Assembly: GCF_900111875.1 (NCBI RefSeq)
Contig: NZ_FOJU01000003.1
Coordinates: 372,001-436,000 of the forward strand
Origin: Poseidonocella pacifica
GTDB taxonomy: Bacteria > Pseudomonadota > Alphaproteobacteria > Rhodobacterales > Rhodobacteraceae
Direction: 5' to 3'
DNA: 64,000 nt
Under the pieces are notes generated by a model. That model was not told where the DNA came from. It searched no databases and saw nothing but the letters and a program-made list of their open reading frames with translations. Position numbers and translations under genes: made by a program. How positions within the stretch are numbered: the first letter of the stretch is position 1; the number at the start of each line of letters is the position of its first letter. Positions 34,011-44,130 of the stretch are shown here, piece after piece.

Positions 34011-35720
34011 ATGACGATGAGCCCCAACCTCACTCCGGTTCCCGAACTTTACGTCTCCTATGAATCTGCACAGAAGCTTAAAGTTGAGGCTGCGGATCTT
34101 GTGAGTTGGGATCTCTCTCCTCGCCAGATTTGTGACCTTGAGTTGCTGATGAACGGCGGCTTCAACCCCCTCAAAGGGTTCCTGTCGGAAGAGGACTATA
34201 TCGGCGTCGTCGAAAACATGCGCACCGCCGATGGTGCCCTCTGGCCGATCCCGATCACGCTCGACGTCAACGAGAAGTTCGCAGAGGCGCTTGAGATCGG
34301 TCAGGACATTGCCCTTCGCGATCAGGAAGGCGTCATTCTCGCGACCATGACCGTGACGGACCGTTGGGCGCCCGACAAGGCGCGTGAAGCGGAGAAGGTC
34401 TTTGGCGCGAACGACGAAGCTCACCCTGCGGTCGATTATCTGCATAACACCGCCGGCGCTATTTATCTCGGTGGCCCGATCACCGGCATCCAGCCACCCA
34501 TGCACTATGATTTCCGTGCACGCCGCGACACGCCGAACGAGCTACGGGCCTATTTCCGCAAGCTGGGCTGGCGCAAGGTCGTCGCGTTCCAGACGCGCAA
34601 CCCACTGCACCGCGCCCACCAGGAACTGACGTTCCGGGCCGCACGTGAAGCCGAAGCCAACCTTCTGATCCACCCGATCGTCGGGATGACCAAACCCGGC
34701 GATGTGGATCACTTCACCCGCGTCCGCTGCTATGAAGCCGTTCTCGACAAGTATCCCGCGGCGACGACCACCATGAGCCTGCTCAATCTCGCCATGCGCA
34801 TGGCCGGTCCGCGCGAGGCCGTCTGGCATGGCCTGATCCGCCGCAACCACGGCTGTACGCATTTCATCGTTGGCCGTGATCACGCCGGCCCCGGCAAGAA
34901 CTCCGCCGGTGAGGATTTCTACGGCGCCTATGACGCGCAGGATTTGTTCCGCGAGCATCAGGAAGAAATCGGCATCGAAATGGTCGACTTCAAGCACATG
35001 GTCTATGTGCAGGAGCGCGCCCAATACGAACCCGCTGACGAGATCGAAGAAGGCGTCACCGTCCTTAATATTTCCGGCACGGAACTGCGCCGCCGTCTCG
35101 CCGAAGGGCTGGAGATCCCCGAGTGGTTCTCCTTCCCCGAAGTCGTCACCGAATTGCGCAAGACGCGTCCGCCACGGGCCAATCAGGGCTTTACCGTGTT
35201 CTTCACCGGTTTCTCCGGCTCCGGGAAATCGACCATCGCCAACGCTCTTATGGTCAAGCTGATGGAAATGGGCGGCCGCCCTGTGACATTGCTTGACGGC
35301 GATGTCGTTCGGAAACACCTGTCCTCCGAACTCGGCTTCTCCAAGGAACACCGCGACCTCAACATCGAGCGGATCGGTTTTGTAGCCTCCGAGATCACCA
35401 AGAACGGCGGCATCGCCATCTGCGCGCCCATCGCCCCCTATGCGAAGACGCGCCGCAGCGTCCGCGGCATGATCGAACAGTATGGCGCCTTCGTCGAAGT
35501 GCATGTCGCCACATCGCTCGAAGAATGCGAACGCCGCGACCGCAAAGGGCTCTACAAGCTCGCTCGCGAAGGGAAGATCAAGGAATTCACAGGGATTTCC
35601 GATCCCTACGACGTTCCCGAAAGCCCCGAGCTGCGCCTTGAGACAGAGAATGTCGACGTGGACAACTGCGCGCACCAAGTTCTGCTGAAACTTGAGCAGC
35701 TTGGCCTCATCGCCGGGTAA
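34011..35720 (+). CDS. Bifunctional sulfate adenylyltransferase / APS kinase
   Basis: A 569-residue fusion. Residues 1-385 are ATP sulfurylase (QTRNPLHRAHQE and GRDHAGPG motifs), residues about 390-569 are APS kinase (P-loop GFSGSGKST, then DGDVVRKHLSSELGFS and the APYAKTRR segment). It makes APS from sulfate and can go on to PAPS. Because CysH here is the APS-using type, the kinase part is probably for sulfation or regulation. It has no transporter genes beside it. A strong terminator follows. Confidence 0.95.
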   Translation: MTMSPNLTPVPELYVSYESAQKLKVEAADLVSWDLSPRQICDLELLMNGGFNPLKGFLSEEDYIGVVENMRTADGALWPIPITLDVNEKFAEALEIGQDIALRDQEGVILATMTVTDRWAPDKAREAEKVFGANDEAHPAVDYLHNTAGAIYLGGPITGIQPPMHYDFRARRDTPNELRAYFRKLGWRKVVAFQTRNPLHRAHQELTFRAAREAEANLLIHPIVGMTKPGDVDHFTRVRCYEAVLDKYPAATTTMSLLNLAMRMAGPREAVWHGLIRRNHGCTHFIVGRDHAGPGKNSAGEDFYGAYDAQDLFREHQEEIGIEMVDFKHMVYVQERAQYEPADEIEEGVTVLNISGTELRRRLAEGLEIPEWFSFPEVVTELRKTRPPRANQGFTVFFTGFSGSGKSTIANALMVKLMEMGGRPVTLLDGDVVRKHLSSELGFSKEHRDLNIERIGFVASEITKNGGIAICAPIAPYAKTRRSVRGMIEQYGAFVEVHVATSLEECERRDRKGLYKLAREGKIKEFTGISDPYDVPESPELRLETENVDVDNCAHQVLLKLEQLGLIAG

Positions 35721-35730
35721 TCGCTAAACC

Positions 35731-35763
35731 AAAACGGGCCGCCCCCACCGGGCGGCCCGTTTT
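35731..35763. terminator. Rho-independent terminator, bidirectional
   Basis: An 11-base perfect stem ACGGGCCGCCC / GGGCGGCCCGT with loop CCACC, flanked by AAA on the left and TTT on the right, so that it can end transcription from both sides. It lies between the sat/cysC stop (35720) and the DUF1150 stop (35786), which converge. Confidence 0.92.
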
Positions 35764-35785
35764 ACATTCTGACCATTGTGATGGC

Positions 35786-36013
35786 CTAGTGCACCGCTAC
35801 GGGTGCCAGATCGTTCTGGCGTGCGAGAATAAACGCCAACTTCCGATCCTTCACGAGCGCCAGACGCTCTCCATCCGCATTGTGAACCGCGTAGAGCCGA
35901 TCAAGCCCCATCGCTTGCTCGCGTACATCCTCGGGCAGATCCGCGACCGCGACGCTGCGCACATAGACGATCTTCGCCTCGGGTCCGGTTTCGATTTCAT
36001 AATCCGTATGCAT
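35786..36013 (-). CDS. DUF1150 family protein
   Basis: A 75-residue soluble protein of the DUF1150 family, with the pattern IVYVRSV, LYAVHNADGERLALVKDRKLAF and RQNDLAPVAVH at the end. It follows the Hsp20 gene by 3 bases. The family is known mainly from alphaproteobacteria and is often next to small heat-shock proteins; its function is unknown. Its placement suggests a stress-linked or chaperone-linked role. Confidence 0.88.
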   Translation of the reverse strand: MHTDYEIETGPEAKIVYVRSVAVADLPEDVREQAMGLDRLYAVHNADGERLALVKDRKLAFILARQNDLAPVAVH

Positions 36014-36016
36014 CGC

Positions 36017-36430
36017 TCACCTCTTGCTTATCGTTATGGTCTGCACGACCGTTTCGGGGCGCGCCCGGCTTAGGTCGACATGCAGCAAGCCGTTCTCAAG
36101 CTGTGCCGCGCCGACTTCGACCCCTTCGGCCAGGACGAAGGATCGTTGAAACTGCCGCGCCGCGATCCCGCGATGAAGAAAGATCCGGCTTTCTTCCTCT
36201 TCGGTTTGACGGCCACGTATCACGAGTTGTCGGTCCTCGACGGTAATCGAGAGGTCTTCTTCACGAAAACCCGCCACTGCGAGGGTTATCCGGTAGGAAT
36301 GATCCGAGCTTTGCTCGATGTTATAAGGCGGATAGCCTTCGTTTCCGGCCTTTGCCGTCCGCTCTACGAGCCGTTCGAGCTGATCAAATCCAAGCAGGAA
36401 CGGGTGTGAGCCCAAGGTGAGTTTCGTCAT
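36017..36430 (-). CDS. Hsp20 family small heat-shock protein
   Basis: A 137-residue alpha-crystallin-domain chaperone (IbpA-like): N-terminus MTKLTLGSHPFLLGFDQL, alpha-crystallin domain about 35-125 with AVAGFREEDLSI, GIAARQFQRSFVL and ENGLLHVDL. It holds unfolding proteins in oligomers. The ATG at 36430 is preceded by GAAGGA; an ATG five codons upstream (36445) is the alternative. Cotranscribed with the DUF1150 gene. Confidence 0.92.
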   Translation of the reverse strand: MTKLTLGSHPFLLGFDQLERLVERTAKAGNEGYPPYNIEQSSDHSYRITLAVAGFREEDLSITVEDRQLVIRGRQTEEEESRIFLHRGIAARQFQRSFVLAEGVEVGAAQLENGLLHVDLSRARPETVVQTITISKR

Positions 36431-36586
36431 CGACACGTCCTTCAAAAAGCGACAGTCCAGTCAAGGCGGGTCCCATTTCGGCAACCCTGAGAGAATATGG
36501 TGCCGCGTACCGGAGCCTGCAAGGCCTTTGCGTGCGGCCTTCGGTTTGCTAAGACGGATCCAAACCGCAAAACAGGTGAGACGCGC

Positions 36587-36811
36587 ATGAACGCTCGGAC
36601 AGATATTTCGATGAAGTCCGATGAGGTACTTCGCGTCGAACTGGAGGTTTTTCGCCGCGAGCATCGCGATCTTGACGAGGCGATCGATGCCATCGCTGCG
36701 AAGGGAATGGGCGATCAACTGACCCTGCAACGTCTCAAGAAAAAGAAGCTCTATCTCAAGGACATGATCGCCCAGATCGAAGACCGGCTCTATCCCGATA
36801 TCATTGCATAA
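36587..36811 (+). CDS. YdcH family small protein (DUF465)
   Basis: A 74-residue helical-hairpin protein: SDEVLRVELEVFRREHRDLDEAI and LQRLKKKKLYLKDMIAQIED match the DUF465/YdcH pattern (conserved R-EH-L-D and K-KL-LKD). Function is unknown. The ATG at 36587 lacks a strong ribosome-binding site; an ATG at 36614 is an alternative. It sits 49 bases ahead of purE in the same direction, another order seen in relatives. Confidence 0.85.
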   Translation: MNARTDISMKSDEVLRVELEVFRREHRDLDEAIDAIAAKGMGDQLTLQRLKKKKLYLKDMIAQIEDRLYPDIIA

Positions 36812-36860
36812 CGGCAAGCTGCGGGTATAAGCGGGCCCGAGACACGAGAGGAGTGCCCGC

Positions 36861-37349
36861 ATGACGATGGCCAAAATCGGCATCATAATGGGGAGCCAGT
36901 CCGACTGGCCCACGATGAAAGAGGCAGCAGCGATTCTCGATGAGCTGGCCGTGCCTTATGAGGCGCGGATCGTTTCCGCGCACCGAACGCCGGATCGGCT
37001 CTGGGACTATGGCAAGGGCGCTGTGGAACGCGGGCTGCAGGTCATCATCGCGGGGGCGGGCGGCGCGGCCCATCTCCCGGGCATGGTCGCATCTAAAACG
37101 CGCCTCCCCGTGATCGGCGTCCCCGTCCAGACGCGGGCCCTCTCCGGGGTCGACAGCCTTTATTCCATTGTCCAGATGCCACGCGGATTTCCCGTCGCAA
37201 CCATGGCAATCGGCAGCGCGGGCGCGGCAAATGCCGGACTGATGGCGGCGGAGATCCTCGCCCTCAATGATCCCGCCCTTGCCGAACGGCTGGAGACATG
37301 GCGTTCTGACCTTTCGGCATCCATTCCGGAGGAGCCACAAGATGACTGA
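36861..37349 (+). CDS. purE: PurE, N5-carboxyaminoimidazole ribonucleotide mutase
   Basis: A 162-residue enzyme converting N5-CAIR to CAIR in purine synthesis. Class I PurE residues are clear: [27 protein letters not shown] and GVPVQT. ATG at 36861 follows GAGAGGAG. It overlaps purK by 8 bases, matching the functional pair. Confidence 0.96.
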   Translation: MTMAKIGIIMGSQSDWPTMKEAAAILDELAVPYEARIVSAHRTPDRLWDYGKGAVERGLQVIIAGAGGAAHLPGMVASKTRLPVIGVPVQTRALSGVDSLYSIVQMPRGFPVATMAIGSAGAANAGLMAAEILALNDPALAERLETWRSDLSASIPEEPQDD

Positions 37350-38406
37350 CCCCCTCGCACCCGGATCTGTCATCGGCATCCTGGGCGGCGGCCAGCTTGG
37401 GCGCATGCTTTCTGTCGCGGCCGCGCGGCTCGGCTATCGCACCCACATTTTTGAACCCGGTGCCGCCCCGGCGGCGCATGTGGCGGAGATGGTGACAACT
37501 GCGGGCTATGACGATCTGGATGCTCTCAAAGCCTTTGCAGAGCAAGTCGACGTCATCACCTATGAGTTTGAGAACATACCGACCGAGGCACTCGACGCGC
37601 TAGAGCCGGTCCGGGCGATCCACCCCAATCGCCGCGCGCTGGCCGTGTCCCAAGATCGTATGATCGAAAAAGCCTTTCTTTCCGATCTGGGGCTGCGCAC
37701 TGCGCCATTCGCTGCGGTGGATGATGAGATGGACCTTTCCGAAGCCATCGCGGCAATCGGACTTCCCGCCATCCTGAAAACCCGCCGCTTCGGCTATGAT
37801 GGCAAGGGACAGGCCCGGATCGCAGAACCGGAGGACGCAAGCAGCGCACTCGCGGAGATGAACAGCGCGCCCGCGGTCCTCGAAGGGTTCATCCGCTTTG
37901 AGCGGGAGATATCGGTGATCGCAGCGCGCGGCGCGAACGGTGACGTCGCCTGTTTCGATCCGGGAGAGAACGTTCATCGCGACGGGATTTTGCGCACGAC
38001 GACCGTCCCCGCTGCAATCGACGCGGAGCTAACCGCAGCGGCAAAGGACCTTGCGGCACAAGTTCTCGAAAAATTGAATTACGTCGGCGTGATGGGTGTG
38101 GAGCTTTTCGTCACCGAAGAGGGGCTTGTGGTCAACGAAATCGCACCGCGCGTCCACAACTCGGGGCATTGGACCCAAAACGGCTGCACCGTCGACCAGT
38201 TCGAACAACACGTCCGGGCGATCGCTGGTTGGCCCTTGGGCGATGGGAGCCGCTATGCCGATGTTCAGATGGAAAATCTGATTGGCGAAGATTTGCTGCG
38301 CATTCCGGAAATCGCGCGGGAACCCGGCGCGGCGATCCATCTTTACGGGAAAGGCGAGGTTCGAGCGGGCCGGAAGCTTGGCCACGTCAATCGTGTGATT
38401 CAGTAG
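37342..38406 (+). CDS. purK: PurK, N5-carboxyaminoimidazole ribonucleotide synthase
   Basis: A 354-residue ATP-grasp enzyme making N5-CAIR from AIR, bicarbonate and ATP. N-terminal [15 protein letters not shown]-grasp core [13 protein letters not shown] and the metal-binding [13 protein letters not shown] are present. It is translated from an ATG inside the end of purE. Confidence 0.96.
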   Translation: MTDPLAPGSVIGILGGGQLGRMLSVAAARLGYRTHIFEPGAAPAAHVAEMVTTAGYDDLDALKAFAEQVDVITYEFENIPTEALDALEPVRAIHPNRRALAVSQDRMIEKAFLSDLGLRTAPFAAVDDEMDLSEAIAAIGLPAILKTRRFGYDGKGQARIAEPEDASSALAEMNSAPAVLEGFIRFEREISVIAARGANGDVACFDPGENVHRDGILRTTTVPAAIDAELTAAAKDLAAQVLEKLNYVGVMGVELFVTEEGLVVNEIAPRVHNSGHWTQNGCTVDQFEQHVRAIAGWPLGDGSRYADVQMENLIGEDLLRIPEIAREPGAAIHLYGKGEVRAGRKLGHVNRVIQ

Positions 38407-38408
38407 GC

Positions 38409-39272
38409 TCAGCGGTAAAACGCATCTTTCAAACCCGCCGCATGCGCGACATCAAGCGCGCGTGCCCGTCGTTCGCGGGAGGTAAAGGGCCCGGCCATCA
38501 CAACGTGAAGCTCTTTTCCGCGCCGGCGGAGCAATTGCCGTTTTACCGGCAGACCCGCTGCTCGCAATCGTCCTTCGGTTCGGTTGGCATTTGCAACAAC
38601 TGAAAAGGTGCCAAGCTGCACATAAGGCCTCGCGAGGGGACTATGGGCTTTGGCTCTGGCCGGGCGTGGTTCGGCCTGCTTGATGGTTATCGGCACCCCA
38701 CCAGCTATGACCTCGGGCGCTTTGGGTGCGACCCGCGTGAGCGGTCGAGCATCCTCGGCGCGCACTGTCGGCGGTGGTAGTACACTCGGCAAGGGTGCCT
38801 TCAATGATGCGGTTTTCTGGACCGGCACCGAGGGCGGCAGCGGGGGCAACGCCCGGACCGAAACGGTCGACCCACCATGCGCCCCCGCAGGCAGGCAGGA
38901 AAGCTCATACCGACGCGCGCCCAAGGTGAGCTCTTGGCGCGTGCCCCCTACAGAGCCGCACGCCGGATCCCGTTTCAATCGCGCTGCGGCGGACAGCACC
39001 TCATATGGCAAATCGGATTCGTTCCGAATATCTGTCTCTGGCGCCGTAGTGTGGGCAACTTCCATTGCATTGTCCGACAGACCACAGACCTGTGAGCGAT
39101 CCTGCCTCATGAGCGGCACCCAGGTCATGCGGTCCTCAATCAGCGCTCGGACATGAAGACATCCGTTGCTATCGACGTATTGGTCCGCCCCAGCCACAGA
39201 ATTTTCAAAGGGTGCTGCCTCGACGCGCACCGAGAGCATCAGAAGCAGACAGATCAGTCGAAAGGCGGGCAT
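38409..39272 (-). CDS. Secreted SPOR-domain protein
   Basis: A 287-residue exported protein: signal peptide MPAFRLICLLLMLSVRVEA with likely cut before APFEN; a Cys-containing N-terminal domain (about 20-140) with NGCLHVRALIEDRMTW; a proline-rich linker; and a C-terminal SPOR domain from about 210 (PYVQLGTFSVVANANRTEGRL... ELHVVMAGPF). SPOR domains bind denuded glycan strands at the division septum, so the protein may act in cell-wall remodelling. Convergent with purK, 2 bases apart. Confidence 0.82.
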   Translation of the reverse strand: MPAFRLICLLLMLSVRVEAAPFENSVAGADQYVDSNGCLHVRALIEDRMTWVPLMRQDRSQVCGLSDNAMEVAHTTAPETDIRNESDLPYEVLSAAARLKRDPACGSVGGTRQELTLGARRYELSCLPAGAHGGSTVSVRALPPLPPSVPVQKTASLKAPLPSVLPPPTVRAEDARPLTRVAPKAPEVIAGGVPITIKQAEPRPARAKAHSPLARPYVQLGTFSVVANANRTEGRLRAAGLPVKRQLLRRRGKELHVVMAGPFTSRERRARALDVAHAAGLKDAFYR

Positions 39273-39337
39273 CAGGCGCGCTCCATGGGGCAAGGGATTG
39301 CCCCACACCTAGCGCCCGAGGGTTAAGGTTTGTTGGA

Positions 39338-39970
39338 CTACTTGGTTCCGAACATCCTGTCGCCCGCATCGCCAAGTCCGGGCACAATATATCCCTGATC
39401 GTTCAATCGCTTGTCCAGCGCCGCCGTGACAATCGGAACGTCCGGGTGTGCTTCCTTCATGCGCGCCACGCCCTCGGGGGCCGCAAGAAGACAGAGAAAA
39501 CGGATATCCGTCGCGCCGGAATCCTTCAAAAGCTGCACCGCCGCGGCAGAGGAATTTCCCGTTGCCAGCATGGGATCAACTGCAATCACCACCCGGTCCT
39601 CCAGCGACATCGGCACCTTGTAGTAATACTGAACCGGTTGCAGCGTCTTCTCATCCCGGTAGAGCCCTACGAAACCCACTCGGGCCGAGGGGATCAACTC
39701 CAGCACCCCATCCAAAAGCCCATTGCCCGCACGCAGGATAGAGATCAGCGCAAGTTTCTTGCCGGCCAGCACCGGTGCATCCATCTCCTCTACCGGGGTT
39801 TCGATCGGCTTGCTCGTCATCGGCAACTCGCGCGTGATCTCATAGGCGAGAAGCTGACTTATCTCGCGCAGCAATTGCCGGAAAACGGCGGTGGAGGTGG
39901 ACTTCTCCCGCATGATGGTCAGCTTGTGCTGAACAAGCGGATGGTCGACGATATTAAGATGCTGGGTCAT
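39338..39970 (-). CDS. upp: Uracil phosphoribosyltransferase
   Basis: A 210-residue enzyme making UMP from uracil and PRPP. The PRPP-binding [14 protein letters not shown] and the C-terminal uracil-binding [12 protein letters not shown] are present, along with [13 protein letters not shown]. Last gene of the nucleoside-salvage operon; it overlaps add by 4 bases. Confidence 0.96.
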   Translation of the reverse strand: MTQHLNIVDHPLVQHKLTIMREKSTSTAVFRQLLREISQLLAYEITRELPMTSKPIETPVEEMDAPVLAGKKLALISILRAGNGLLDGVLELIPSARVGFVGLYRDEKTLQPVQYYYKVPMSLEDRVVIAVDPMLATGNSSAAAVQLLKDSGATDIRFLCLLAAPEGVARMKEAHPDVPIVTAALDKRLNDQGYIVPGLGDAGDRMFGTK

Positions 39971-40953
39971 GTCTGCTCCAGTTGCTTGGCGATCCGGTCG
40001 CGGGTGTCGGCGTCGCAGAAGGCGGCGTCAAGGGACGTTTGCGCCAATTCCCGGAATTCCGCCTCGCCCCAGCCAAACGTCCGCTCCAACTCGTCGAATT
40101 CGCGGGTCATTGTGGTTCGGAAAAAGGGCGGATCATCGGTGGAAACGGTTACGCGGACCCCGCGCTCTCGCAGCTTGGCGATAGGATGGGCCTTGAAGGA
40201 TGGCACAGCCCCCAGCGCAACGTTCGAGCCCGGGCACACCTCAAGGACGATCTCATGCTCCGCGAGGTAGTCAACAAGAGCTAGGTCATCAATTGCCTGA
40301 ATGCCATGTCCGACCCGCTCGACCTTCAAGTCACGCACCGCCTGCCAGATACTCTTTGCCCCGCCCCACTCACCCGCGTGGGTAGTAAGCCGAAGCCCCG
40401 CCTCGCGGGCCAAGTCGAAGCTATAGGCAAAATCGCCCTGCGCCCCCATCGTCTCATCGCCGCCCATGCCGAACCCCACTATCCAGTCGCCGGCGGTCTC
40501 TGCTGCGCATAGGGCGATGGGTTTTGCCCGGTCCGGGCCGAAATGGCGGATACAGGTCACGATACCGCGCAGGGTGATGCCCATGGTTCGCTCCGCCTCA
40601 TCCGCCGCTTCTCGGATCGCGTGGAGATACTCGCGCCAGGCCCCTAGATCACCGCCCCCGCAAAAATCCGGGCTGATGAAGCTTTCCGTATAGACTACCC
40701 CGTGCTTTGCACTTTCCTCAAGTACGGCAAGGGTCAAGCGGCGATAATCATCAGGAGATTTCAGGACCGCCGTCGCCGCTTCGTAGACCCGCAGGAACTG
40801 CGCAAAATCCCCGAAGAGATAGTTACCGTTGTCGTCAAAAACCCCCGTCAGGTTCACATCCCGTTCCTGTGCCAAGCCGCGTATGAATGCGGGCGGCGCC
40901 GCGCCTTCGTGGTGAAGATGTAGCTCTACCTTCGGAATATCCTTCCAACTCAC
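39967..40953 (-). CDS. add: Adenosine deaminase
   Basis: A 328-residue amidohydrolase. Zinc ligands are in [13 protein letters not shown] and the STDDPPFF motif; GHGIQA precedes. The start is GTG at 40953, with AAGGAG before it, and shares GTGA with the deoB stop. The family motif is HxHLDG in most enzymes; here the third residue pair is HE, which I recall as common in Rhodobacterales. Substrate adenosine (or deoxyadenosine) fits the operon, which handles both ribo- and deoxynucleosides. Confidence 0.9.
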   Translation of the reverse strand: MSWKDIPKVELHLHHEGAAPPAFIRGLAQERDVNLTGVFDDNGNYLFGDFAQFLRVYEAATAVLKSPDDYRRLTLAVLEESAKHGVVYTESFISPDFCGGGDLGAWREYLHAIREAADEAERTMGITLRGIVTCIRHFGPDRAKPIALCAAETAGDWIVGFGMGGDETMGAQGDFAYSFDLAREAGLRLTTHAGEWGGAKSIWQAVRDLKVERVGHGIQAIDDLALVDYLAEHEIVLEVCPGSNVALGAVPSFKAHPIAKLRERGVRVTVSTDDPPFFRTTMTREFDELERTFGWGEAEFRELAQTSLDAAFCDADTRDRIAKQLEQT

Positions 40954-42161
40954 AAGAAGCTCCTTCCCGGTCCTTGACTTGGCACACCCAGATGCTCGGC
41001 GACACTCGCCGCTACATCCACGAAACCGACCTGTCCAATCTTGCCCATGCCTGTTCCCGCGACCAGAACTGGCACCTGCTCTCGCGTATGATCGGTACCT
41101 GGCCAACTAGGATCATTGCCATGGTCCGCTGTGAGCACGAGCATATCGCCCTCTTTCAGTTTCGGAAGGAGTCTTCCGATTTGCGCGTCAAACCATTCGA
41201 GCGCCCTAGCATAGCCCGATATATCCCGCCGATGTCCATAGAGGCTGTCGAATTCCACGAAGTTGGCAAAGGTGAGACTGCCATCAACCGCCGTTTCCAC
41301 CAGATCCTGCAAATGCCCCATCAGGTGCTCATCGTCGCCTTTACGTAACTCATCTATTCCCGTCATCGAAAAGATGTCGCCGATTTTGCCCACACCATAG
41401 ACCCGCCGGCCTGCGTCCTGCACCCAGTTCGTCAGAACCGCCTCGGGGAGCGCAATGGCGAAATCCTTGCGGTTTCCCGTTCGGGTGAACCCCTCCTCCG
41501 CCGAGCCAACGAACGGTCGCGCGATTACCCTACCGACCCGCATGTCGTGCAGCATCGGGGCAAGCGCGCGGCATAGGTCATAGAGCCGCTCCAGCCCGAA
41601 GTGCTCCTCGTGCGCTGCTATCTGAAACACGCTGTCCGCGGATGTGTAACAGATCGGCCACCCCGTTTGTGTGTGCTGCGCGCCCAGTTCGGCGATGATG
41701 GCTGTGCCGGATGCGTGGCAATTCCCGAGAACTCCATCAGTTCCAGAGGCCTCCGCCGCTGCACGAAGAACTTCAGGCGGAAAGCTCGCTTGAGTGTCCG
41801 GGAAATAGTGCCATTCCCATGGCACGGGCAGACCGGCAAGCTCCCAATGACCGGAGGGTGTATCCTTGCCCGGGCTGATCTCCTGCGCAGCGCCCCATCG
41901 CCCGGATGTCGCGGCACCAAGCCCGGGAGCGTCCTCACCCGACGCGAACCGAACAGCCTCGCCAAGACCAAGATTGGCAAGCGTAGGGAGCGCGAGGGGG
42001 CCATGCCGCCCGTCCTCGGCCTCACCACGGGCGCAGGCCTGGGCAATATGCGCGAGCGTGTTGGCGCCTGTGTCGGAGATGGTGCCATTGAAAAACTGAT
42101 GCGCGTCGGGCGCGCCGCCGATTCCGACGCTGTCCATGACGATCAAAAACGCGCGTGCCAT
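40950..42161 (-). CDS. deoB: DeoB, phosphopentomutase
   Basis: A 403-residue metal-dependent mutase of the alkaline phosphatase superfamily, interconverting (deoxy)ribose 1- and 5-phosphate. MDSVGIGGAPDA at the start supplies the first metal aspartate, TPSGHWEL the nucleophile region, and LTADHGNDPSWPGTDHTRE the C-terminal metal ligands. It shares one base with the deoA stop (TGATG). Confidence 0.96.
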   Translation of the reverse strand: MARAFLIVMDSVGIGGAPDAHQFFNGTISDTGANTLAHIAQACARGEAEDGRHGPLALPTLANLGLGEAVRFASGEDAPGLGAATSGRWGAAQEISPGKDTPSGHWELAGLPVPWEWHYFPDTQASFPPEVLRAAAEASGTDGVLGNCHASGTAIIAELGAQHTQTGWPICYTSADSVFQIAAHEEHFGLERLYDLCRALAPMLHDMRVGRVIARPFVGSAEEGFTRTGNRKDFAIALPEAVLTNWVQDAGRRVYGVGKIGDIFSMTGIDELRKGDDEHLMGHLQDLVETAVDGSLTFANFVEFDSLYGHRRDISGYARALEWFDAQIGRLLPKLKEGDMLVLTADHGNDPSWPGTDHTREQVPVLVAGTGMGKIGQVGFVDVAASVAEHLGVPSQGPGRSFL

Positions 42162-43462
42162 CAGCCGATCCTTTCGCGCACCAAAGGGAGAATGTCCGGC
42201 ACCTCATCCGTCACATGCATGGCGGCGCGGACCCGCGCCTCTGCGTGCGCCGCTGCCTCTTCGCTGGCTGCATGAATGCGGGCAAGTGATTGTCCAGCCT
42301 CTACATTTGCACCGAGTGCGACGATGTCAGATAGGCCGACTGAGGGGTCTATTCGGTCACTCTCGCGGTGCCGACCGCCGCCCAGATTTACGACAGCATG
42401 GCCAAGTGCCTCACCCTCTACGCGCGTCAGATAGCCCGATTGCTCGGCGGGTATGTCACGGACAACCTGCGCAGTTGGAAGGAACCGCAGCCAATCTTCG
42501 ACAAACCGCGTCGGACCGCCCATCTCCGAAATCATCATCCCGAAACGCGCCGCCGCCTCACCGGAGGTGATGCTGGCACGCATCCTCACAGCTCCCTCCC
42601 CTTCCGCTGCAAGCCCGCATTGTTCGAGCAACACAGCCCCAAGTTCAATGGACAAGTCCAGAAGCGGCCCGCCCGTGTCACCCGTCAGAACGCGCATGCA
42701 TTCCGCAACTTCCAAGGCATTGCCGAGCGCGGGCGCGAGGGGCTGAGACATGTCGGTCACGAGCGCGCTTGTCCGACAGCCCGCCGCATTGGCGGTGTCC
42801 ACCAAGGCTTGGGCAAGCTGTCGCGCTGCGGCGGGATCTTTCATGAAGGCACCCGAGCCGCATTTGACGTCAAGGACGAGCCCTTCGATCCCCGCAGCAA
42901 GCTTCTTGGAGAGGATCGACGCGGTGATCAAATCAAGGCTGTCGACCGTCGCGGTCACATCACGGATCGCATAGAGACGCTTGTCCGCAGGGGCGACATC
43001 GTCGCTGGCACCGACGATCCCGACGCCGGCGTTCCCGACGACACTGCGAAACTGCGCTTCGCTAAGCGATGTAACAACACCGGGAATGGCTTCCAGCTTG
43101 TCGAGGGTCCCGCCAGTGTGCCCCAGACCCCGCCCCGAAATCATGGGAACGAAAGCGCCGCAGGCCGCGAGCGCGGGTGCGAGGATCAGCGATACACAAT
43201 CCCCGACGCCACCGGTGGAATGTTTATCAAGGATCGGACCGGACAAATCCCAGTCAAGCACCCGACCCGAATCCCGCATGGCAAGGGTCAGCGCCGTACG
43301 GCCTTCGGCGCCAAGTCCCACGTGGCAAATCCCCATCGCAAACGCCCCGGCCTGCGCGTCGCTGACGGTCATGTCCGCAAGCCCCTTGGCGAACCATTTC
43401 AGATGTTCGGGCCCAAGCGCCTCGCCGTGCCGCAATCGCGCGTTTATGTGCCGTGCATCCAA
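42161..43462 (-). CDS. deoA: DeoA, thymidine phosphorylase
   Basis: A 433-residue phosphorylase. The signature LDKHSTGGVGD and the ISGRGLGHTGGTLDK loop are plain. The start is assigned to TTG at 43462, two bases after the cdd stop, because the family N-terminus (DARHINARLRHGE) begins there and no in-frame ATG is near. It cleaves thymidine (and deoxyuridine) to base and deoxyribose 1-phosphate. Confidence 0.93.
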   Translation of the reverse strand: MDARHINARLRHGEALGPEHLKWFAKGLADMTVSDAQAGAFAMGICHVGLGAEGRTALTLAMRDSGRVLDWDLSGPILDKHSTGGVGDCVSLILAPALAACGAFVPMISGRGLGHTGGTLDKLEAIPGVVTSLSEAQFRSVVGNAGVGIVGASDDVAPADKRLYAIRDVTATVDSLDLITASILSKKLAAGIEGLVLDVKCGSGAFMKDPAAARQLAQALVDTANAAGCRTSALVTDMSQPLAPALGNALEVAECMRVLTGDTGGPLLDLSIELGAVLLEQCGLAAEGEGAVRMRASITSGEAAARFGMMISEMGGPTRFVEDWLRFLPTAQVVRDIPAEQSGYLTRVEGEALGHAVVNLGGGRHRESDRIDPSVGLSDIVALGANVEAGQSLARIHAASEEAAAHAEARVRAAMHVTDEVPDILPLVRERIG

Positions 43463-43464
43463 CC

Positions 43465-43854
43465 CTAGCGTTCCATATGCCGTGGCGCGAATGCGCCGGG
43501 GAGAAGTTCCGACACCGTCGTGGTCCGCTCTACGCCCGCAGTGGTCGCCATGGTTACGGGCGTATCCGCAGCGGCAAACTCGGCAAGTTTCTGGCGGCAC
43601 CCGCCGCATGGGGTCACGGGTTCCGGGCTCTCGGCAATGACGTAAACCTCGGTAATCTCGCGCTCTCCCGCCGCGACCATAGCCGCGATCGCGCCCGCCT
43701 CCGCACAGGTGCCTTCGGGATAAGCGACGTTCTCGACGTTGCATCCGGCAAAGATCGCGCCTCCCGCAGTCCGGACCGCGGCCCCCACAAGAAACCCCGA
43801 GTAGGGCGCGTGGGCATTACGCCGCACGGCGGTCGCTGCTTCCTTGAGTTCCAT
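43465..43854 (-). CDS. cdd: Cytidine deaminase
   Basis: A 129-residue homotetrameric-type cytidine deaminase. Zinc ligands are in TCAEAGAI (C-A-E) and PCGGCRQ, with the substrate loop APYSGFLVGAAV and GCNVENVAYPE. First gene of the salvage operon cdd-deoA-deoB-add-upp. GGAGG lies before the ATG. The upstream gap to the LysR gene (276 bases) has repeated TTTTGCA/TTGCAA elements at 43888-43907. Confidence 0.96.
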   Translation of the reverse strand: MELKEAATAVRRNAHAPYSGFLVGAAVRTAGGAIFAGCNVENVAYPEGTCAEAGAIAAMVAAGEREITEVYVIAESPEPVTPCGGCRQKLAEFAAADTPVTMATTAGVERTTTVSELLPGAFAPRHMER

Positions 43855-44130
43855 AGTCCCTCCGTTTTCTGCCGCGTGAGTTGACAGTTTTGCATATGGT
43901 TTTGCAAGGCGTCGCGTGGTGTCACCTCAGAGTGGCCACGTCGCCCAAGTGGGCCGGTCCGGGGGCGTAAACCCTGTAGAGACTGAATTCAGAGTGTGAG
44001 CTTTCGTTGCCAGTGAATGCAACCTTCCAATCGGTTCAAGTTCCCATGCAGGAACCAGACGATTGAAGACGAATATCGTTGACCGCAAGCACCGCTAGTT
44101 TCAAGAAAGGCAAATTGAACGGGGGCGCGG